Assembly (NCBI GenBank): GCA_964390565.1
Contig: CAYMII010000005.1
Coordinates: 67,458 to 131,457, forward strand
Direction of reading: 5' to 3'
Length of the DNA stretch: 64,000 nt
From: UBA8529 sp964390565
Lineage (GTDB): Bacteria; Bacteroidota; Bacteroidia; Bacteroidales; Tenuifilaceae
The translations under genes and the position numbers were made by a program. The notes beneath the pieces were generated by a model that saw nothing but the letters and a program-made list of their open reading frames with translations, had not been told where the DNA came from and made no database searches. Every line of letters begins with the position of its first letter. Position 1 is the stretch's first letter. Positions 6,537-16,441 of the stretch are shown piece by piece.

Positions 6537-9005
6537 TTAGAATATAATTTGAAGCCCTGCTCGAATTCCGAAAATTTCAATATTTGGATGGTCGAGGTGA
6601 GTGAGCCGCCAAGTAGCATCTATTCTGATAACTTTGAAGATGTTTTCAATCCCAATGCCAACCTCCGAATATGGCTTTGAAACATCTGTCATTCCAAAGG
6701 GGAAGTCTAAAACTTCCTTATTGGCATCGTTTATAGAACCAATTAAAAATTTTCCGGTTACCACTTCGCGCCATTTTAACCTTCGCATCAAGGGGAGATG
6801 GTTAAGGAAAAAACCTTGGAAGTGATGCTCGTAGGTTAAACTGCTGTACTGATCGGATGCAAATTCGTAATAGTTCATCATGTTAAACGCATACCTGTCA
6901 AATGCGTAAGTCTCGTTTCCCTCGTGTAACTGCAGTAATGGATAAGGAACAGTTCCAAATATTTTGCCAGCATCAATTATCAGTCGGCTATAACCAATTG
7001 GGTTAACGTTGAATTTGTGATAGTAGTTGAAATGCAGCTTGGCATAAGTATACTGGCTGCCCATAACTCCTTTGACCGATCCGGTTATCTCAAAGTTTAG
7101 TTCAGGGTATTTGCTGCCAAGGCTTACACGTTCGAACTCGCCAGTAACAAATTTCTCGTCCTTTAATAAACGAGTATTAAGGGTCAGGCTGAAACTTCTT
7201 ATGTAATCTGGCTTAAATCCATCGGATATTCGTTGGAATGGAATAGAATCCGATGGATAGATGGTTTTGTAGTTAAAGTTTAGCGTGTTTGAAAAGCCAG
7301 TGAACCATTCCTTTTGGTAATAGCCCGAAAGTTCATTTACAAGTGTTAGCTTGTAGTTGGGATTACGTCTAAGAATTGAGGTCATTAGATTATCCTCAGT
7401 AAGCGCGTATGGGCTTTGCCCTAGCTGTTCAACATCGGTTTTGAATTCGAGGTTAAGCACCTCTCTAGGTCTTTTCTTTAGCACATATAGCGAGCCTATA
7501 CCAAACTTGAAACGGTTATCCTTATCGCCATATGCAACAAATGATGAAAACATTATTTTCTTACTAAACTTATTGCTTGTTCTACCTGATACTCTGAACC
7601 TATTTCCTTCAATCTCGTTAAAACTATAGGTCTTGTAATAGGGTCCAATTTCGATATAACCCACCACGTAGTATGAGTTGACAAGCATGTTGACAATGTC
7701 AAAGAAGGTTTTATACATTGGTACGTTTTGCACCGAATCAACCATTTGATAAATTCCTGCTTCCTTTTTAGTTAGCTCAAATGGTCGAGTTTTGTCCCAG
7801 TAATCATTACTCTGGTCGAGAGCTCCTTCTTGAACAACAACGTTAGTTTGGAGTGCTTGGATTGTATCTTGTATTGGCTGATGTAGTTTTACATTATTAT
7901 AAGAAGTCGTTTTCCTTCCGAAAAAACCAGTAGTTCTATCTGTAATGTTAAAATCAACAAAAAGGGTCAACTGCTTAGGGAACCAAAGGGTATCGTTTAT
8001 TTTTTGGTATTCAGCCGTTGCCACAAGATCGTTTACAAAGTTGAGATTTACAAAATCTGCCAATCGTACCTGAGCTTTAACTATAGCCCAAGTTGAATCG
8101 TTTACCCAGAAATCGCCTGTAAATGTTGGTTCCATTTTGCGTTTTGGCTTAAACGATACTTGGTAGCACCATTTATTCTCAATAAAAGCGCTATCGATAA
8201 GGTAGTACTTGTAAAAGAAGAGACCGGCATCGGCAATAGGGCTTACTAATCCTTGATCGAAAACATTGATGAAGTTATCGTAGATATTAATTTTTTGATA
8301 TACTTTTCCTGTAAATTGAGCTACGCTTTCGTTTTTAACTCCAGAGATCTTAGTGGCTTTTATAACCTCCTTATCAATCTTTGGTGAGCGCTGATAGTAG
8401 TAGTCAGAGATAGCCTCAGTTATGAATATGGGAAGGTATGTTTTACCTGTTATGGCATTTGTATCAACATAATCGAAAATGAACTGAAACTGGTTAAAGA
8501 TTTTCTTCTTTTTCATTTCATCATTCACATTGTTGAGGTCAATTTCAATTTTATTGTAGCTCTCGTATGAGTATGATTCCAACTTATCGGGATCGTTTTT
8601 CTTTTTGTTTTTAATAATATTCCTAAGAATTGGATGTGCGGGGTTTTCTCCAGGAATAATTGTTACCCCTTCTAGCGAAACTGATGTAGGGTTTAGTTCA
8701 ATTAATAATTCTTGATATTGACCCTTACGGATGGCAACATTCTTCGGATCATAACCAACATAAGAAACGTAAAGAGAGTCTTTTGTAATCCGTGTTTCAA
8801 GAAAAAATTCTCCTTTTGAGTCAGTAATCGTACCAACAGTTGTTCCTTTAAACGAAAGAGTAACGAAAGAAAGCAGTTCCTTCGTTTCTGCATCTTGAAC
8901 TTTACCTCTGATTTTTGTGATCTGAGCTAAACTCGTTTGCAAGAATACGAGTGATAGAAAAGCAAAGGAGAATAAATATTTCAATGTTCTATTATATTTT
9001 TTCAT
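6537..9005 (-). CDS. DUF5686 outer-membrane protein with carboxypeptidase-like regulatory domain
   Basis: An 822-residue protein with signal peptide (KYLFSFAFLSLVFLQTSLAQ, cleavage after about residue 27), a CarbopepD_reg-like beta-sandwich (about 30-115, with GKVQDAETKELLSFVTLSFK) and a long DUF5686 region that ends in aromatic-terminated strands and a final F (GIRAGLQIIF), as expected for an outer-membrane beta-barrel. The family is common in Bacteroidota and its function is not established. It lies in an envelope gene cluster between tatC and lptB, with gaps of about 100 and 50 bases, so co-transcription is plausible. Confidence 0.85.
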   Translation of the reverse strand: MKKYNRTLKYLFSFAFLSLVFLQTSLAQITKIRGKVQDAETKELLSFVTLSFKGTTVGTITDSKGEFFLETRITKDSLYVSYVGYDPKNVAIRKGQYQELLIELNPTSVSLEGVTIIPGENPAHPILRNIIKNKKKNDPDKLESYSYESYNKIEIDLNNVNDEMKKKKIFNQFQFIFDYVDTNAITGKTYLPIFITEAISDYYYQRSPKIDKEVIKATKISGVKNESVAQFTGKVYQKINIYDNFINVFDQGLVSPIADAGLFFYKYYLIDSAFIENKWCYQVSFKPKRKMEPTFTGDFWVNDSTWAIVKAQVRLADFVNLNFVNDLVATAEYQKINDTLWFPKQLTLFVDFNITDRTTGFFGRKTTSYNNVKLHQPIQDTIQALQTNVVVQEGALDQSNDYWDKTRPFELTKKEAGIYQMVDSVQNVPMYKTFFDIVNMLVNSYYVVGYIEIGPYYKTYSFNEIEGNRFRVSGRTSNKFSKKIMFSSFVAYGDKDNRFKFGIGSLYVLKKRPREVLNLEFKTDVEQLGQSPYALTEDNLMTSILRRNPNYKLTLVNELSGYYQKEWFTGFSNTLNFNYKTIYPSDSIPFQRISDGFKPDYIRSFSLTLNTRLLKDEKFVTGEFERVSLGSKYPELNFEITGSVKGVMGSQYTYAKLHFNYYHKFNVNPIGYSRLIIDAGKIFGTVPYPLLQLHEGNETYAFDRYAFNMMNYYEFASDQYSSLTYEHHFQGFFLNHLPLMRRLKWREVVTGKFLIGSINDANKEVLDFPFGMTDVSKPYSEVGIGIENIFKVIRIDATWRLTHLDHPNIEIFGIRAGLQIIF

Positions 9006-9106
9006 CTGTAATAAAAACGTGTAAGTTATTCTTTTGTTCTTTTTAAATATTCCTGTTACAACTTAAATTTTAAATACCCTTCTGTCTTATAATATATTTT
9101 ATACTC

Positions 9107-9943
9107 TTAAATGCTTTCTGGTTTTTTCTTTACTATTTTTTTTGAAACAATAATGCTTACTTCGAAAAGCACCCAAAGTGGAATGGCAATCAATGTCATG
9201 CTTAGAACGTCAGGGGGGCTAATGATTGCTGCTATTATCAAAATAACTATGAATGCATGTTTTCGATATTTTTTAAGGAAATCTGGGGTGATGATGCCAA
9301 TTTTTGTTAAAAAGAAAATCAAAATGGGCAATTCAAACACAAGCCCTGATACTAACGATAAAGATGAAACCAATGATATATATGATGATAAATTAATTGT
9401 ATTTTCAACTTGATTGCTGATGCTGTAACTGCCCAAAAAATCAACCGAAAAAGGTGTGATAAAGTAATACCCAAATAATACTCCAATAATGAAAAGTCCT
9501 GATACGATTAAAACGGCACCTCTGGCTTTTTTGCGCTCTTCTTCGTATAGCGCAGGGCTAATAAATTTCCATAGCTGGTATATGATATATGGGAACGCAA
9601 GAATTAATCCAGCATAAATTGATACAAGTACATGGGTGTTAAACTGCCCAGCCATATCAATGTTTATTAGCCTCAAAGGCTTAGCGTTGATACAAAACGA
9701 TGGGGAGTCGAGTAGTTGAGCAAGATAGCACATGAGTTTGTTTGTGAAAAACTCAGGCGATTTGGGGCCAAGTAGGATATAGTCGAAAACGTACTTATAC
9801 CCTATAAATGCTGCACATGCCATAATGCAAATTGAGATTGCTGAACGAACCAATACCCATCTTAACTCTTCAAGATGACCCATGAAGGTCATTCCGCTAC
9901 CACTCTCTTCTTCTGGCGTATTTTGATCTTCTTGATCTGACAT
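9107..9943 (-). CDS. tatC: Sec-independent protein translocase subunit TatC
   Basis: A 278-residue inner-membrane protein with six hydrophobic segments. The N-terminal motif FMGHLEELRWVLVRS is the TatC hallmark, followed by the FxxPxxYQLWKFISPALYEEER-type region that binds the twin-arginine signal (family knowledge). It forms the receptor of the Tat pathway with TatA/TatB, which are not in this window. A periplasmic insertion (about 60-100, with LLDSPSFCINAKP) is longer than in Escherichia coli. It starts 2 bases after the kdsD stop, so the two genes are in one operon. Confidence 0.95.
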   Translation of the reverse strand: MSDQEDQNTPEEESGSGMTFMGHLEELRWVLVRSAISICIMACAAFIGYKYVFDYILLGPKSPEFFTNKLMCYLAQLLDSPSFCINAKPLRLINIDMAGQFNTHVLVSIYAGLILAFPYIIYQLWKFISPALYEEERKKARGAVLIVSGLFIIGVLFGYYFITPFSVDFLGSYSISNQVENTINLSSYISLVSSLSLVSGLVFELPILIFFLTKIGIITPDFLKKYRKHAFIVILIIAAIISPPDVLSMTLIAIPLWVLFEVSIIVSKKIVKKKPESI

Positions 9944-9945
9944 GG

Positions 9946-10908
9946 CTATACAATTCCTTCCTTTAGAATATCATGAAGATGTATCATCCCAGCATATTTA
10001 TCGTTTTCAGTAACAATAAGCTGAGTGATTTTGTGCGATTCCATTTTATTGAAGGCATTTACTGCCAATTCATCCTTATCAATAGATTTTGGGTTAACCG
10101 ACATTATATCTTTAGCGGTCAAACTATCCACCGATTCGTTTTTTTGTAGCATTCGGCGTAAGTCACCGTCGGTAATGATCCCTGCAACAGTATTGTCGGG
10201 GTTGAGAACTGCAGTTGCGCCAAGGCGTTTAGAGGTCATCTCAAGAATTATAGTTCTTATCTTATCCTCAAGGTTAACTTTAGGCGCATTAACTTGCACG
10301 AAAAGGTCAGAAACCCTCATGTATAGTTTTTTTCCCAACGACCCGCCTGGGTGAACCTTTGCAAAGTCTTCTTGGGAAAAACCTCTCAATTTAAGAAGGC
10401 AAACTGCTAAGGCATCACCAATTACAAGTTGTGCTGTTGTGCTAGAGGTAGGAGCAAGGTTGTTAGGACAAGCCTCTTTATCAACTGTTGCTTTAAGAAT
10501 GTAGTCCGATTGCTGAGCAAGGTAAGAGTTCGTGCTTGAGACAATGGCAATAATCTTATTGCCAAGGTTTCGGATAAGAGGAATTAATACTTTGATTTCA
10601 GGAGTACTTCCGCTTTTCGAAAGGCAAATGATAACATCATCGGGCTGAATAATACCTAAGTCGCCATGAATGGCATCAGCCGCGTGCATGAAAATTGCAG
10701 GAGTTCCAGTTGAATTGAAGGTTGCAACAATTTTACTTGCAATAATTGCACTTTTTCCTATTCCTGTAACAATTACTCGCCCTTTTCCGTTATAGATAAC
10801 CGATACGCTTTTTTCAAAATCATCATCCACTAGCGCAGCGAGTTTGCTAATGGCTTCTGCCTCGGTTTTGATGGTCTGGATGGCGAGTTGCTTTATGTCT
10901 GTAGTCAT
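9946..10908 (-). CDS. kdsD: D-arabinose 5-phosphate isomerase
   Basis: A 320-residue protein with an N-terminal SIS sugar isomerase domain (about 35-180, motifs GKSAIIASKIVATFNSTG and SKSGSTPEIKVLIP) and two C-terminal CBS domains (about 205-320). It converts ribulose 5-phosphate to arabinose 5-phosphate, the first step of Kdo synthesis for lipopolysaccharide. Length and domain order match KdsD/KpsF. It is the first gene of the minus-strand envelope cluster and is followed 2 bases later by tatC. A possible -7 box, TACTTTTGT, lies at 10998-10990 on the minus strand, but I see no well-spaced -33 TTG. Confidence 0.93.
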   Translation of the reverse strand: MTTDIKQLAIQTIKTEAEAISKLAALVDDDFEKSVSVIYNGKGRVIVTGIGKSAIIASKIVATFNSTGTPAIFMHAADAIHGDLGIIQPDDVIICLSKSGSTPEIKVLIPLIRNLGNKIIAIVSSTNSYLAQQSDYILKATVDKEACPNNLAPTSSTTAQLVIGDALAVCLLKLRGFSQEDFAKVHPGGSLGKKLYMRVSDLFVQVNAPKVNLEDKIRTIILEMTSKRLGATAVLNPDNTVAGIITDGDLRRMLQKNESVDSLTAKDIMSVNPKSIDKDELAVNAFNKMESHKITQLIVTENDKYAGMIHLHDILKEGIV

Positions 10909-11130
10909 GTTTTAACTTATTTTAACGTCTTTTAATCAAAAACTAAAAAAGACGAGTATTATTAAAAGAATTCTTAGTAAATTTAAAGTACAAAAGTATT
11001 GTTTTTTGGTTTATGTTCGATGAACGAATAATTAAACAATATTAAACAAGTAATAAGATACTTAAAAACGCTAAAAAGTTACAGGCTAAATTAATTTTTA
11101 AGAAACTAAAATTCGAAGGAATTCAGAAGT

Positions 11131-13326
11131 ATGAGCATTAATGCAGAAATATCTTTAAATGAGTATTTGAGTAAATATTTTGGTTTTAGCCATTTTAAAG
11201 GGACCCAAGAGGTGATTATTCGGAATGTGCTGGCAGGGAACGATACTTTTGTTCTTATGCCTACCGGTGGTGGAAAATCACTTTGTTACCAACTCCCCGC
11301 GTTAATAATGGATGGAACGGCAATTATTATATCTCCTCTTATCGCTTTAATGAAGAATCAGGTTGATGCCATGCGCAGTTTTAGCGTAGATGATGGCGTT
11401 GCCCACTTCATGAATTCATCGTTGAATAAAGCTCAGATTCAAAAAGTAAGACAAGATGTAACCTCCGGGGTTACAAAAATGCTATATGTTGCGCCCGAAT
11501 CGCTTACAAAGGAGGAGAATATCCAATTCCTTAAAGGGGTTAAGATTTCTTTCTATGCAATTGATGAAGCACACTGTATATCGGAGTGGGGCCACGATTT
11601 TAGGACTGAGTATCGCCGTATTCGTCCAATTATTAATGAAATTGGCAATGCACCGCTTATTGCTCTAACTGCAACGGCTACGCCCAAAGTTCAAAGCGAT
11701 ATTCAAAAGAACCTTGGAATGCTTGATGCAAACGTATTTAAATCATCATTCAATAGGCCAAATCTATATTACGAAATACGCCCTAAGGTTAACGCTACAA
11801 AGGAGATTATCAAGTATATCAAGAATAATACAGGCAAATCAGGAATTATCTACTGTTTAAGTCGCAAAAAGGTAGAGGAACTTGCTGAGATATTAAAGGT
11901 AAACGGCATTAAGGCATTGGCTTATCATGCAGGAATGGATTCTAATACCCGTTCGGGAAATCAGGATAAATACCTAATGGAAGATGTTGATGTAATTGTT
12001 GCTACCATCGCTTTTGGTATGGGTATCGATAAGCCCGATGTTCGTTACGTTATACACTACGATATTCCCAAGAGTCTTGAAGGATACTATCAAGAGACTG
12101 GACGCTCTGGAAGGGATGGAGGTGAAGGGCAATGTATTACTTTCTATAGCTATAAGGATATTCAAAAACTTGAAAAGTTCATGCAAGGAAAACCCGTTGC
12201 TGAGCAGGAGATTGGTAAACAGCTTCTACTCGAAACGGTTACCTATGCCGAAACATCTGTTTGCCGCAGAAAGATGTTGCTTCACTACTTTGGTGAAGAG
12301 TACAAAGAGGAGAACTGCGGATGTTGCGATAACTGCTTGAACCCAAAACAGCAATTCGAAGGTCATGAGTATTTACAAATGGTTCTTGAGACTGTGGTTG
12401 CCGTTAAAGAGAAGTTTAAAGCAGATCATATTATCAATATTTTAGTTGGTAATGCTAACACTGCCATAAAATCATACAAGCATAATAAACTCGAAACCTT
12501 TGGCGAGGGTCAGGAGAAAGATGTGCGTTTTTGGAATGCCATCATTCGCCAAGCCATGGTGATGAAGTATTTAGATAAGGATATCGACAACTATGGTCTG
12601 ATACTTCTAACCGACAAAGGTAAAGATTACCTTGAGAAGCCCTACGATGTCATGTTCACTCAGGATCATGAGTACGAAGAGGCCGATGACGATGATACAA
12701 TGGGCCCACCAGCAGGTAAATCTGGGGCTGTTGACGACGAGCTCTTTAATATGCTTAAGGATCTTCGCAAAAAGGTATCGAAGAAGAAGAACCTTCCCCC
12801 ATTCGTTATTTTCCAAGATCCATCGCTCGAGGATATGTCAATCCAATATCCTATTACAATCGAGGAACTTCAGAATATATCGGGTGTTGGAGCCGGTAAA
12901 GCAAAGCGCTATGGTAAGGAGTTTATCGAACTAATTAAGGCTTACGTTGACGATAAGGAGATTATTCGCCCTCAGGATATGGTGGTTAAATCAATCGCCA
13001 ATAAATCTCTGCTAAAGGTATTTATTATTCAAAGTATCGACCGTAAGATGGATTTGGAGGATATTGCAAATGCTAAAAATCTTGAGATGCCTGAACTTCT
13101 AAACGAAATCGAAGCAATTGTAAACTCTGGAACCAAAATTAATATCGATTACTATATCGATAAAACCATCGAAGAGGAGAAACGTGAGGAGATTTTTGAC
13201 TATTTCCAAACCGAGGCAGAGACAGAAGCAATTGATGAGGCTCTAAAATTCCTTGGCGACGAGGATTACAATGAGGAGGAGATTCGATTAATTAGAATCA
13301 AATTCTTATCAGAGTTAGGTAACTAA
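11131..13326 (+). CDS. recQ: ATP-dependent DNA helicase RecQ
   Basis: A 731-residue superfamily 2 helicase: Walker A MPTGGGKSLCYQLPA (about 43-57), DEAH box in AIDEAHCISEWGHDFR, motif VI QETGRSGRDG, a RecQ-C-terminal zinc module (CRRKMLLHYFGE...CGCCDNC) with its winged helix, and an HRDC domain (about 520-600). An acidic linker (EYEEADDDDTMGPP) and an extra C-terminal helical tail follow. It unwinds recombination and replication intermediates. It is transcribed divergently from kdsD across a 222-base AT-rich gap in which I found no convincing promoter. Several Bacteroidota carry longer RecQ forms like this one. Confidence 0.95.
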   Translation: MSINAEISLNEYLSKYFGFSHFKGTQEVIIRNVLAGNDTFVLMPTGGGKSLCYQLPALIMDGTAIIISPLIALMKNQVDAMRSFSVDDGVAHFMNSSLNKAQIQKVRQDVTSGVTKMLYVAPESLTKEENIQFLKGVKISFYAIDEAHCISEWGHDFRTEYRRIRPIINEIGNAPLIALTATATPKVQSDIQKNLGMLDANVFKSSFNRPNLYYEIRPKVNATKEIIKYIKNNTGKSGIIYCLSRKKVEELAEILKVNGIKALAYHAGMDSNTRSGNQDKYLMEDVDVIVATIAFGMGIDKPDVRYVIHYDIPKSLEGYYQETGRSGRDGGEGQCITFYSYKDIQKLEKFMQGKPVAEQEIGKQLLLETVTYAETSVCRRKMLLHYFGEEYKEENCGCCDNCLNPKQQFEGHEYLQMVLETVVAVKEKFKADHIINILVGNANTAIKSYKHNKLETFGEGQEKDVRFWNAIIRQAMVMKYLDKDIDNYGLILLTDKGKDYLEKPYDVMFTQDHEYEEADDDDTMGPPAGKSGAVDDELFNMLKDLRKKVSKKKNLPPFVIFQDPSLEDMSIQYPITIEELQNISGVGAGKAKRYGKEFIELIKAYVDDKEIIRPQDMVVKSIANKSLLKVFIIQSIDRKMDLEDIANAKNLEMPELLNEIEAIVNSGTKINIDYYIDKTIEEEKREEIFDYFQTEAETEAIDEALKFLGDEDYNEEEIRLIRIKFLSELGN

Positions 13327-13529
13327 GATAGACTTGATTTGAAATATATAAGGGTTGGTAATGCCAACCTTTTTTATTTTGCAATTGTCTGAAATCTAGC
13401 GTCTATAGTCTGAGGTATAAAAAAAGTTCGGGGATTTGTTACAAAAATGCAAATAAACAGTCTTTACTTGTATTAGCATATACAATGCTGAAATAATTAT
13501 ATTTAACATGTTAATTTAAAATTATTATT

Positions 13530-14432
13530 GTGGAAACAGTACTTAGCGTAAACTCAATTAGCAAAGTATTTGGAAGCATTACTGCGGTTGATCAGCTTTC
13601 GTTTAGCGTTCAACGCGGCGAGGTTGTTGGTTTACTCGGACCCAATGGTAGCGGGAAAACTACAGCGCTTTCAATTATACTTTCGGTAATTAACTCAACT
13701 AGCGGCAATTATAGCTGGTTTAACGGATTAAGAGGGGAGACTGCGAATCGACGAATTGGATCATTGCTCGAGGTTCCATACTTCTACCCATACCTAAATC
13801 TTGAGAGAAACCTTCAAATAACAGCGCTTGCTCGTGGTTATGGCGAGGATGATATTCAAAGAGTATTGGATGAGGTTGGGTTATTGGCTCGAAGTAAATC
13901 TAAGTTCTATACCCTTTCACTTGGTATGAAACAGCGGTTAGCAATTGGCAGCGCTTTACTAGGCGATCCAGAGGTGCTTGTTTTAGATGAACCAACCAAT
14001 GGTCTCGATCCTGAAGGTATTGCTGAGGTTCGTGAAATTATCAAAAAACAAGCCTCAAAGGGCAAAACAATTATTATGGCTAGCCATATTCTCGACGAAG
14101 TCGAAAAGGTTTGTCCAAGTGTAATAATCCTTAAAAAGGGTAAATGCATTGCTTCAGGTAAGGTTGCTGATTTGCTTAACGAAAAGAAAGTTGTCCTGCT
14201 AGAGTGCGATGATCTTGAACTGCTTAAAGTACAACTTAGCCAAAATTCAAATTGCAAGGTTATTGGTGTGGAAAACGCTACTCTTTTTGTGGAACTTGTG
14301 GATGATTACTCTCCTTCGGCGCTTAACTCATGGCTAATTGGGTGTGGCATAATTTTGAGTAGAATCGAATTGAGACATAGAACACTTGAGTCGCAATTCC
14401 TTGAGTTAGTTGGAAACAATGATAAAAAATAG
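13530..14432 (+). CDS. ABC transporter ATP-binding protein (exporter type)
   Basis: A 300-residue protein with a GTG start at 13530. Walker A is GPNGSGKTT (about 37-45), the signature LSLGMKQRLAIGSAL, Walker B VLVLDEPTNGLDPEG and the switch His in IIMASHILDEVEKVC. The LSLGMKQR signature and following C-terminal extension (about 215-300) are typical of CcmA/BcrA-type ATPases that pair with ABC-2 permeases. Its end overlaps the start of such a permease, so they form one exporter. The substrate is unknown; related systems export peptides such as bacitracin or lipids. Confidence 0.88.
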   Translation: METVLSVNSISKVFGSITAVDQLSFSVQRGEVVGLLGPNGSGKTTALSIILSVINSTSGNYSWFNGLRGETANRRIGSLLEVPYFYPYLNLERNLQITALARGYGEDDIQRVLDEVGLLARSKSKFYTLSLGMKQRLAIGSALLGDPEVLVLDEPTNGLDPEGIAEVREIIKKQASKGKTIIMASHILDEVEKVCPSVIILKKGKCIASGKVADLLNEKKVVLLECDDLELLKVQLSQNSNCKVIGVENATLFVELVDDYSPSALNSWLIGCGIILSRIELRHRTLESQFLELVGNNDKK

Positions 14433-15258
14433 TTATATGAAAAATATATTAAAACTTGAATTTATAAAAACATTAGGCTATCCTGGTTTTAGGACTATTG
14501 TGATACTTCATGCTGCATTATTTTTATTGGTAGTTATAATTGGAGCGCAGGTGAACCTTCAGTTCCAAGGCATTAAACTAGATGTTTTGGTCTCTTTCCC
14601 TTATGTTTGGGAAACTTTATCGTGGATTGGAAGTTGGTTTAATATTTTACTTGGAATCTTAGCAATTATTCTTGTTGGTAACGAATTTCAGTTTAGGACG
14701 TTTAGAAAGCAGATTATTGATGGGGTAAGTCGAAATCAACTACTCAATGCGAAGATGGTTGTAATGGCTACATTAGCTATTTACGCATTAGTTTTAGTTC
14801 TTCTTTCGAGTTTTCTATTAGGTTTTATCTATTCTGATTCAGTTACTTTCTCTGGCATATTCGAAAAGTTCCCATTTGTATTGGTTCTTTTTGTTCAGTC
14901 ATTTGCATATATGATGTTAGGGATGCTCTTTGCACTGCTATTAAAGAATAATGCAATATCTATCGTCACGTTTATCTTGTTCTTTTTTCCGGGGGAACCC
15001 ATTTTAAGAGCATTTTTCCCCGATACAATCGATAGGTTTTTCCCAATTAAAATCATTTCGAATTTAACGCCAATGCCCGATTTTCTTGGCATAGCGTCGA
15101 AGCAGATGATTCAGATTAATGGAAAATCACCCAGTTTCCAAAGCATGGGCTTAATGCCTGATACAATCAGTGTTTGGGCTGCAACATTGGTGTGCCTAGC
15201 ATATATTGTGCTTTTCTACTTTTTATCGAAATATATTATTGAACGTAAAAATTTCTAA
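14419..15258 (+). CDS. ABC-2 type transporter permease
   Basis: A 279-residue membrane protein with six transmembrane segments: after an N-terminal amphipathic stretch (LEFIKTLGYPGFR) come segments near 25-45, 68-88, 118-140, 160-180, 185-200 and 250-270. The sequence GNEFQFRTFRKQIIDGVSR is typical of ABC-2 permeases between the second and third segments. I take the ATG at 14419, overlapping the ATPase stop by 14 bases; an ATG at 14437 is also possible. It is the partner of the preceding ATPase. Substrate unknown. Confidence 0.82.
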   Translation: MIKNSYMKNILKLEFIKTLGYPGFRTIVILHAALFLLVVIIGAQVNLQFQGIKLDVLVSFPYVWETLSWIGSWFNILLGILAIILVGNEFQFRTFRKQIIDGVSRNQLLNAKMVVMATLAIYALVLVLLSSFLLGFIYSDSVTFSGIFEKFPFVLVLFVQSFAYMMLGMLFALLLKNNAISIVTFILFFFPGEPILRAFFPDTIDRFFPIKIISNLTPMPDFLGIASKQMIQINGKSPSFQSMGLMPDTISVWAATLVCLAYIVLFYFLSKYIIERKNF

Positions 15259-15358
15259 ATTTTTATGAAGTTGGACTAGTGTTTGTATCTATATCGATAT
15301 AAGGGTTGACAATACCTGTTATTGTTTGTATATTTACTAACGTTCAAAACCAATAGCG

Positions 15359-16387
15359 ATGAAAAGAATACTTCTACTCGTATCGGGATTAATTTTAGCC
15401 TTAGGCTTAAATGCACAAACAATCATAACCTATAAATCGCATGGCTTGCTGCCTAATGAGCAAAACCCTATGATGCTTACAAAGTACCTTGAGCCAGGAG
15501 CTGATGGGCAAAATGTAACTTGGGATTTTTCGATGCTTGAGGCCACAAATAACTTTTTAGGAAGCATTCAAAACCCCTCAATAGTAAAAGGGTCGGAAAG
15601 ATTTGCCTTTACTAATACTATGCTTGAGGAGTTTGGTAGCTATTTTTTCTTTACCTCAAATATTAATTCTTTAGAACAATATGGCTACCTATCTAATAAT
15701 GGCTCGTTTGCCATAGAGTATTCAAAGCCATTCGTTAAGATGCGCTATCCGTTTTCGTACAATAGCTTTTATAATGGCGAAATTGAGGGTGTATACCTAT
15801 CTGATAGTAAAGAGGTAGGTACACTTTCTGGCACATATCAGGTAAGTGGCGACGGTATTGGGACCCTAATTCTTCCCGAAGGAAAATCGTTTAGGAATGT
15901 ACTAAGAGTAAAAGAGATTAAAAGTTATAATCAAGCTATGAATGGAAGCCATGTGAAAATCGAGGAGATTTCATATAGATGGTATGTTAACGAGCATCGT
16001 TTCCCAATCTTAGTGTTCATTAAGTGTAATTATACTTACGATAACGGGCAAACAAGTTCTTCAACAAAAGCGGCATACAATTCAAATGTTGTGATGTCGA
16101 ATAACAACCTTAATAGTACTGCTTCTACTTATAAATTAGAGGTATTCCCTAACCCATATTACGAAAAGGTAAATATCAATTTACATCTAGAGGAGAGGGC
16201 AAAGGTTAATGTTGCTGTTTACGATTTGATTGGTAAACGAATTTCAGTGCTCGCCGATCATTACGAGGAGGCGGGTGAGCAAACTTATAATTTCTCAGCA
16301 AAGGCGTTAGGTCTTGCCAAGGGTACATATATAATTAAGGTAAAAGTTAACAACTACGAGACTACTCGTAAGATTCTTGAACTATAA
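15359..16387 (+). CDS. Secreted protein with T9SS type A sorting domain
   Basis: A 342-residue protein with a signal peptide (LLLVSGLILALGLNAQ, cleavage near residue 20), a beta-rich body of unknown function (about 20-250) and a C-terminal sorting domain from about 258 (LEVFPNPYYEKVNINLHL, VAVYDLIGKRISVL, GTYIIKV). The PNP motif and final KILEL are typical of T9SS cargo, which is exported across the outer membrane by the Por/Gld secretion system and anchored or released (family knowledge). It shows that the host has a type IX system, agreeing with gldD at the right edge. The body has no domain I can name. It stands alone, with a strong terminator behind it. Confidence 0.8.
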   Translation: MKRILLLVSGLILALGLNAQTIITYKSHGLLPNEQNPMMLTKYLEPGADGQNVTWDFSMLEATNNFLGSIQNPSIVKGSERFAFTNTMLEEFGSYFFFTSNINSLEQYGYLSNNGSFAIEYSKPFVKMRYPFSYNSFYNGEIEGVYLSDSKEVGTLSGTYQVSGDGIGTLILPEGKSFRNVLRVKEIKSYNQAMNGSHVKIEEISYRWYVNEHRFPILVFIKCNYTYDNGQTSSSTKAAYNSNVVMSNNNLNSTASTYKLEVFPNPYYEKVNINLHLEERAKVNVAVYDLIGKRISVLADHYEEAGEQTYNFSAKALGLAKGTYIIKVKVNNYETTRKILEL

Positions 16388-16405
16388 TTCTTGTTGATCA
16401 AAAAA

Positions 16406-16435
16406 AAAATCCTGTACAGTTAAGTACAGGATTTT
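16406..16435. terminator. Bidirectional rho-independent terminator
   Basis: A perfect 12-bp stem, AAAATCCTGTAC (16406-16417) with GTACAGGATTTT (16424-16435), and a 6-base loop has T-runs on both strands. It lies between the convergent T9SS cargo gene and the aldehyde dehydrogenase gene. Confidence 0.88.
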
Positions 16436-16441
16436 TTGTTG

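Noticed and set aside
9111..9413. Plus-strand open frame of 100 codons
   Set aside because: It is antisense to tatC, and its sequence only mirrors the hydrophobic codons of tatC.
15300..15358. TTGACA-like sequence upstream of the T9SS cargo gene as a promoter
   Set aside because: It looks like a sigma-70 -35 box, but no TAnnTTTG box at a suitable distance is present and this phylum does not use TTGACA promoters.
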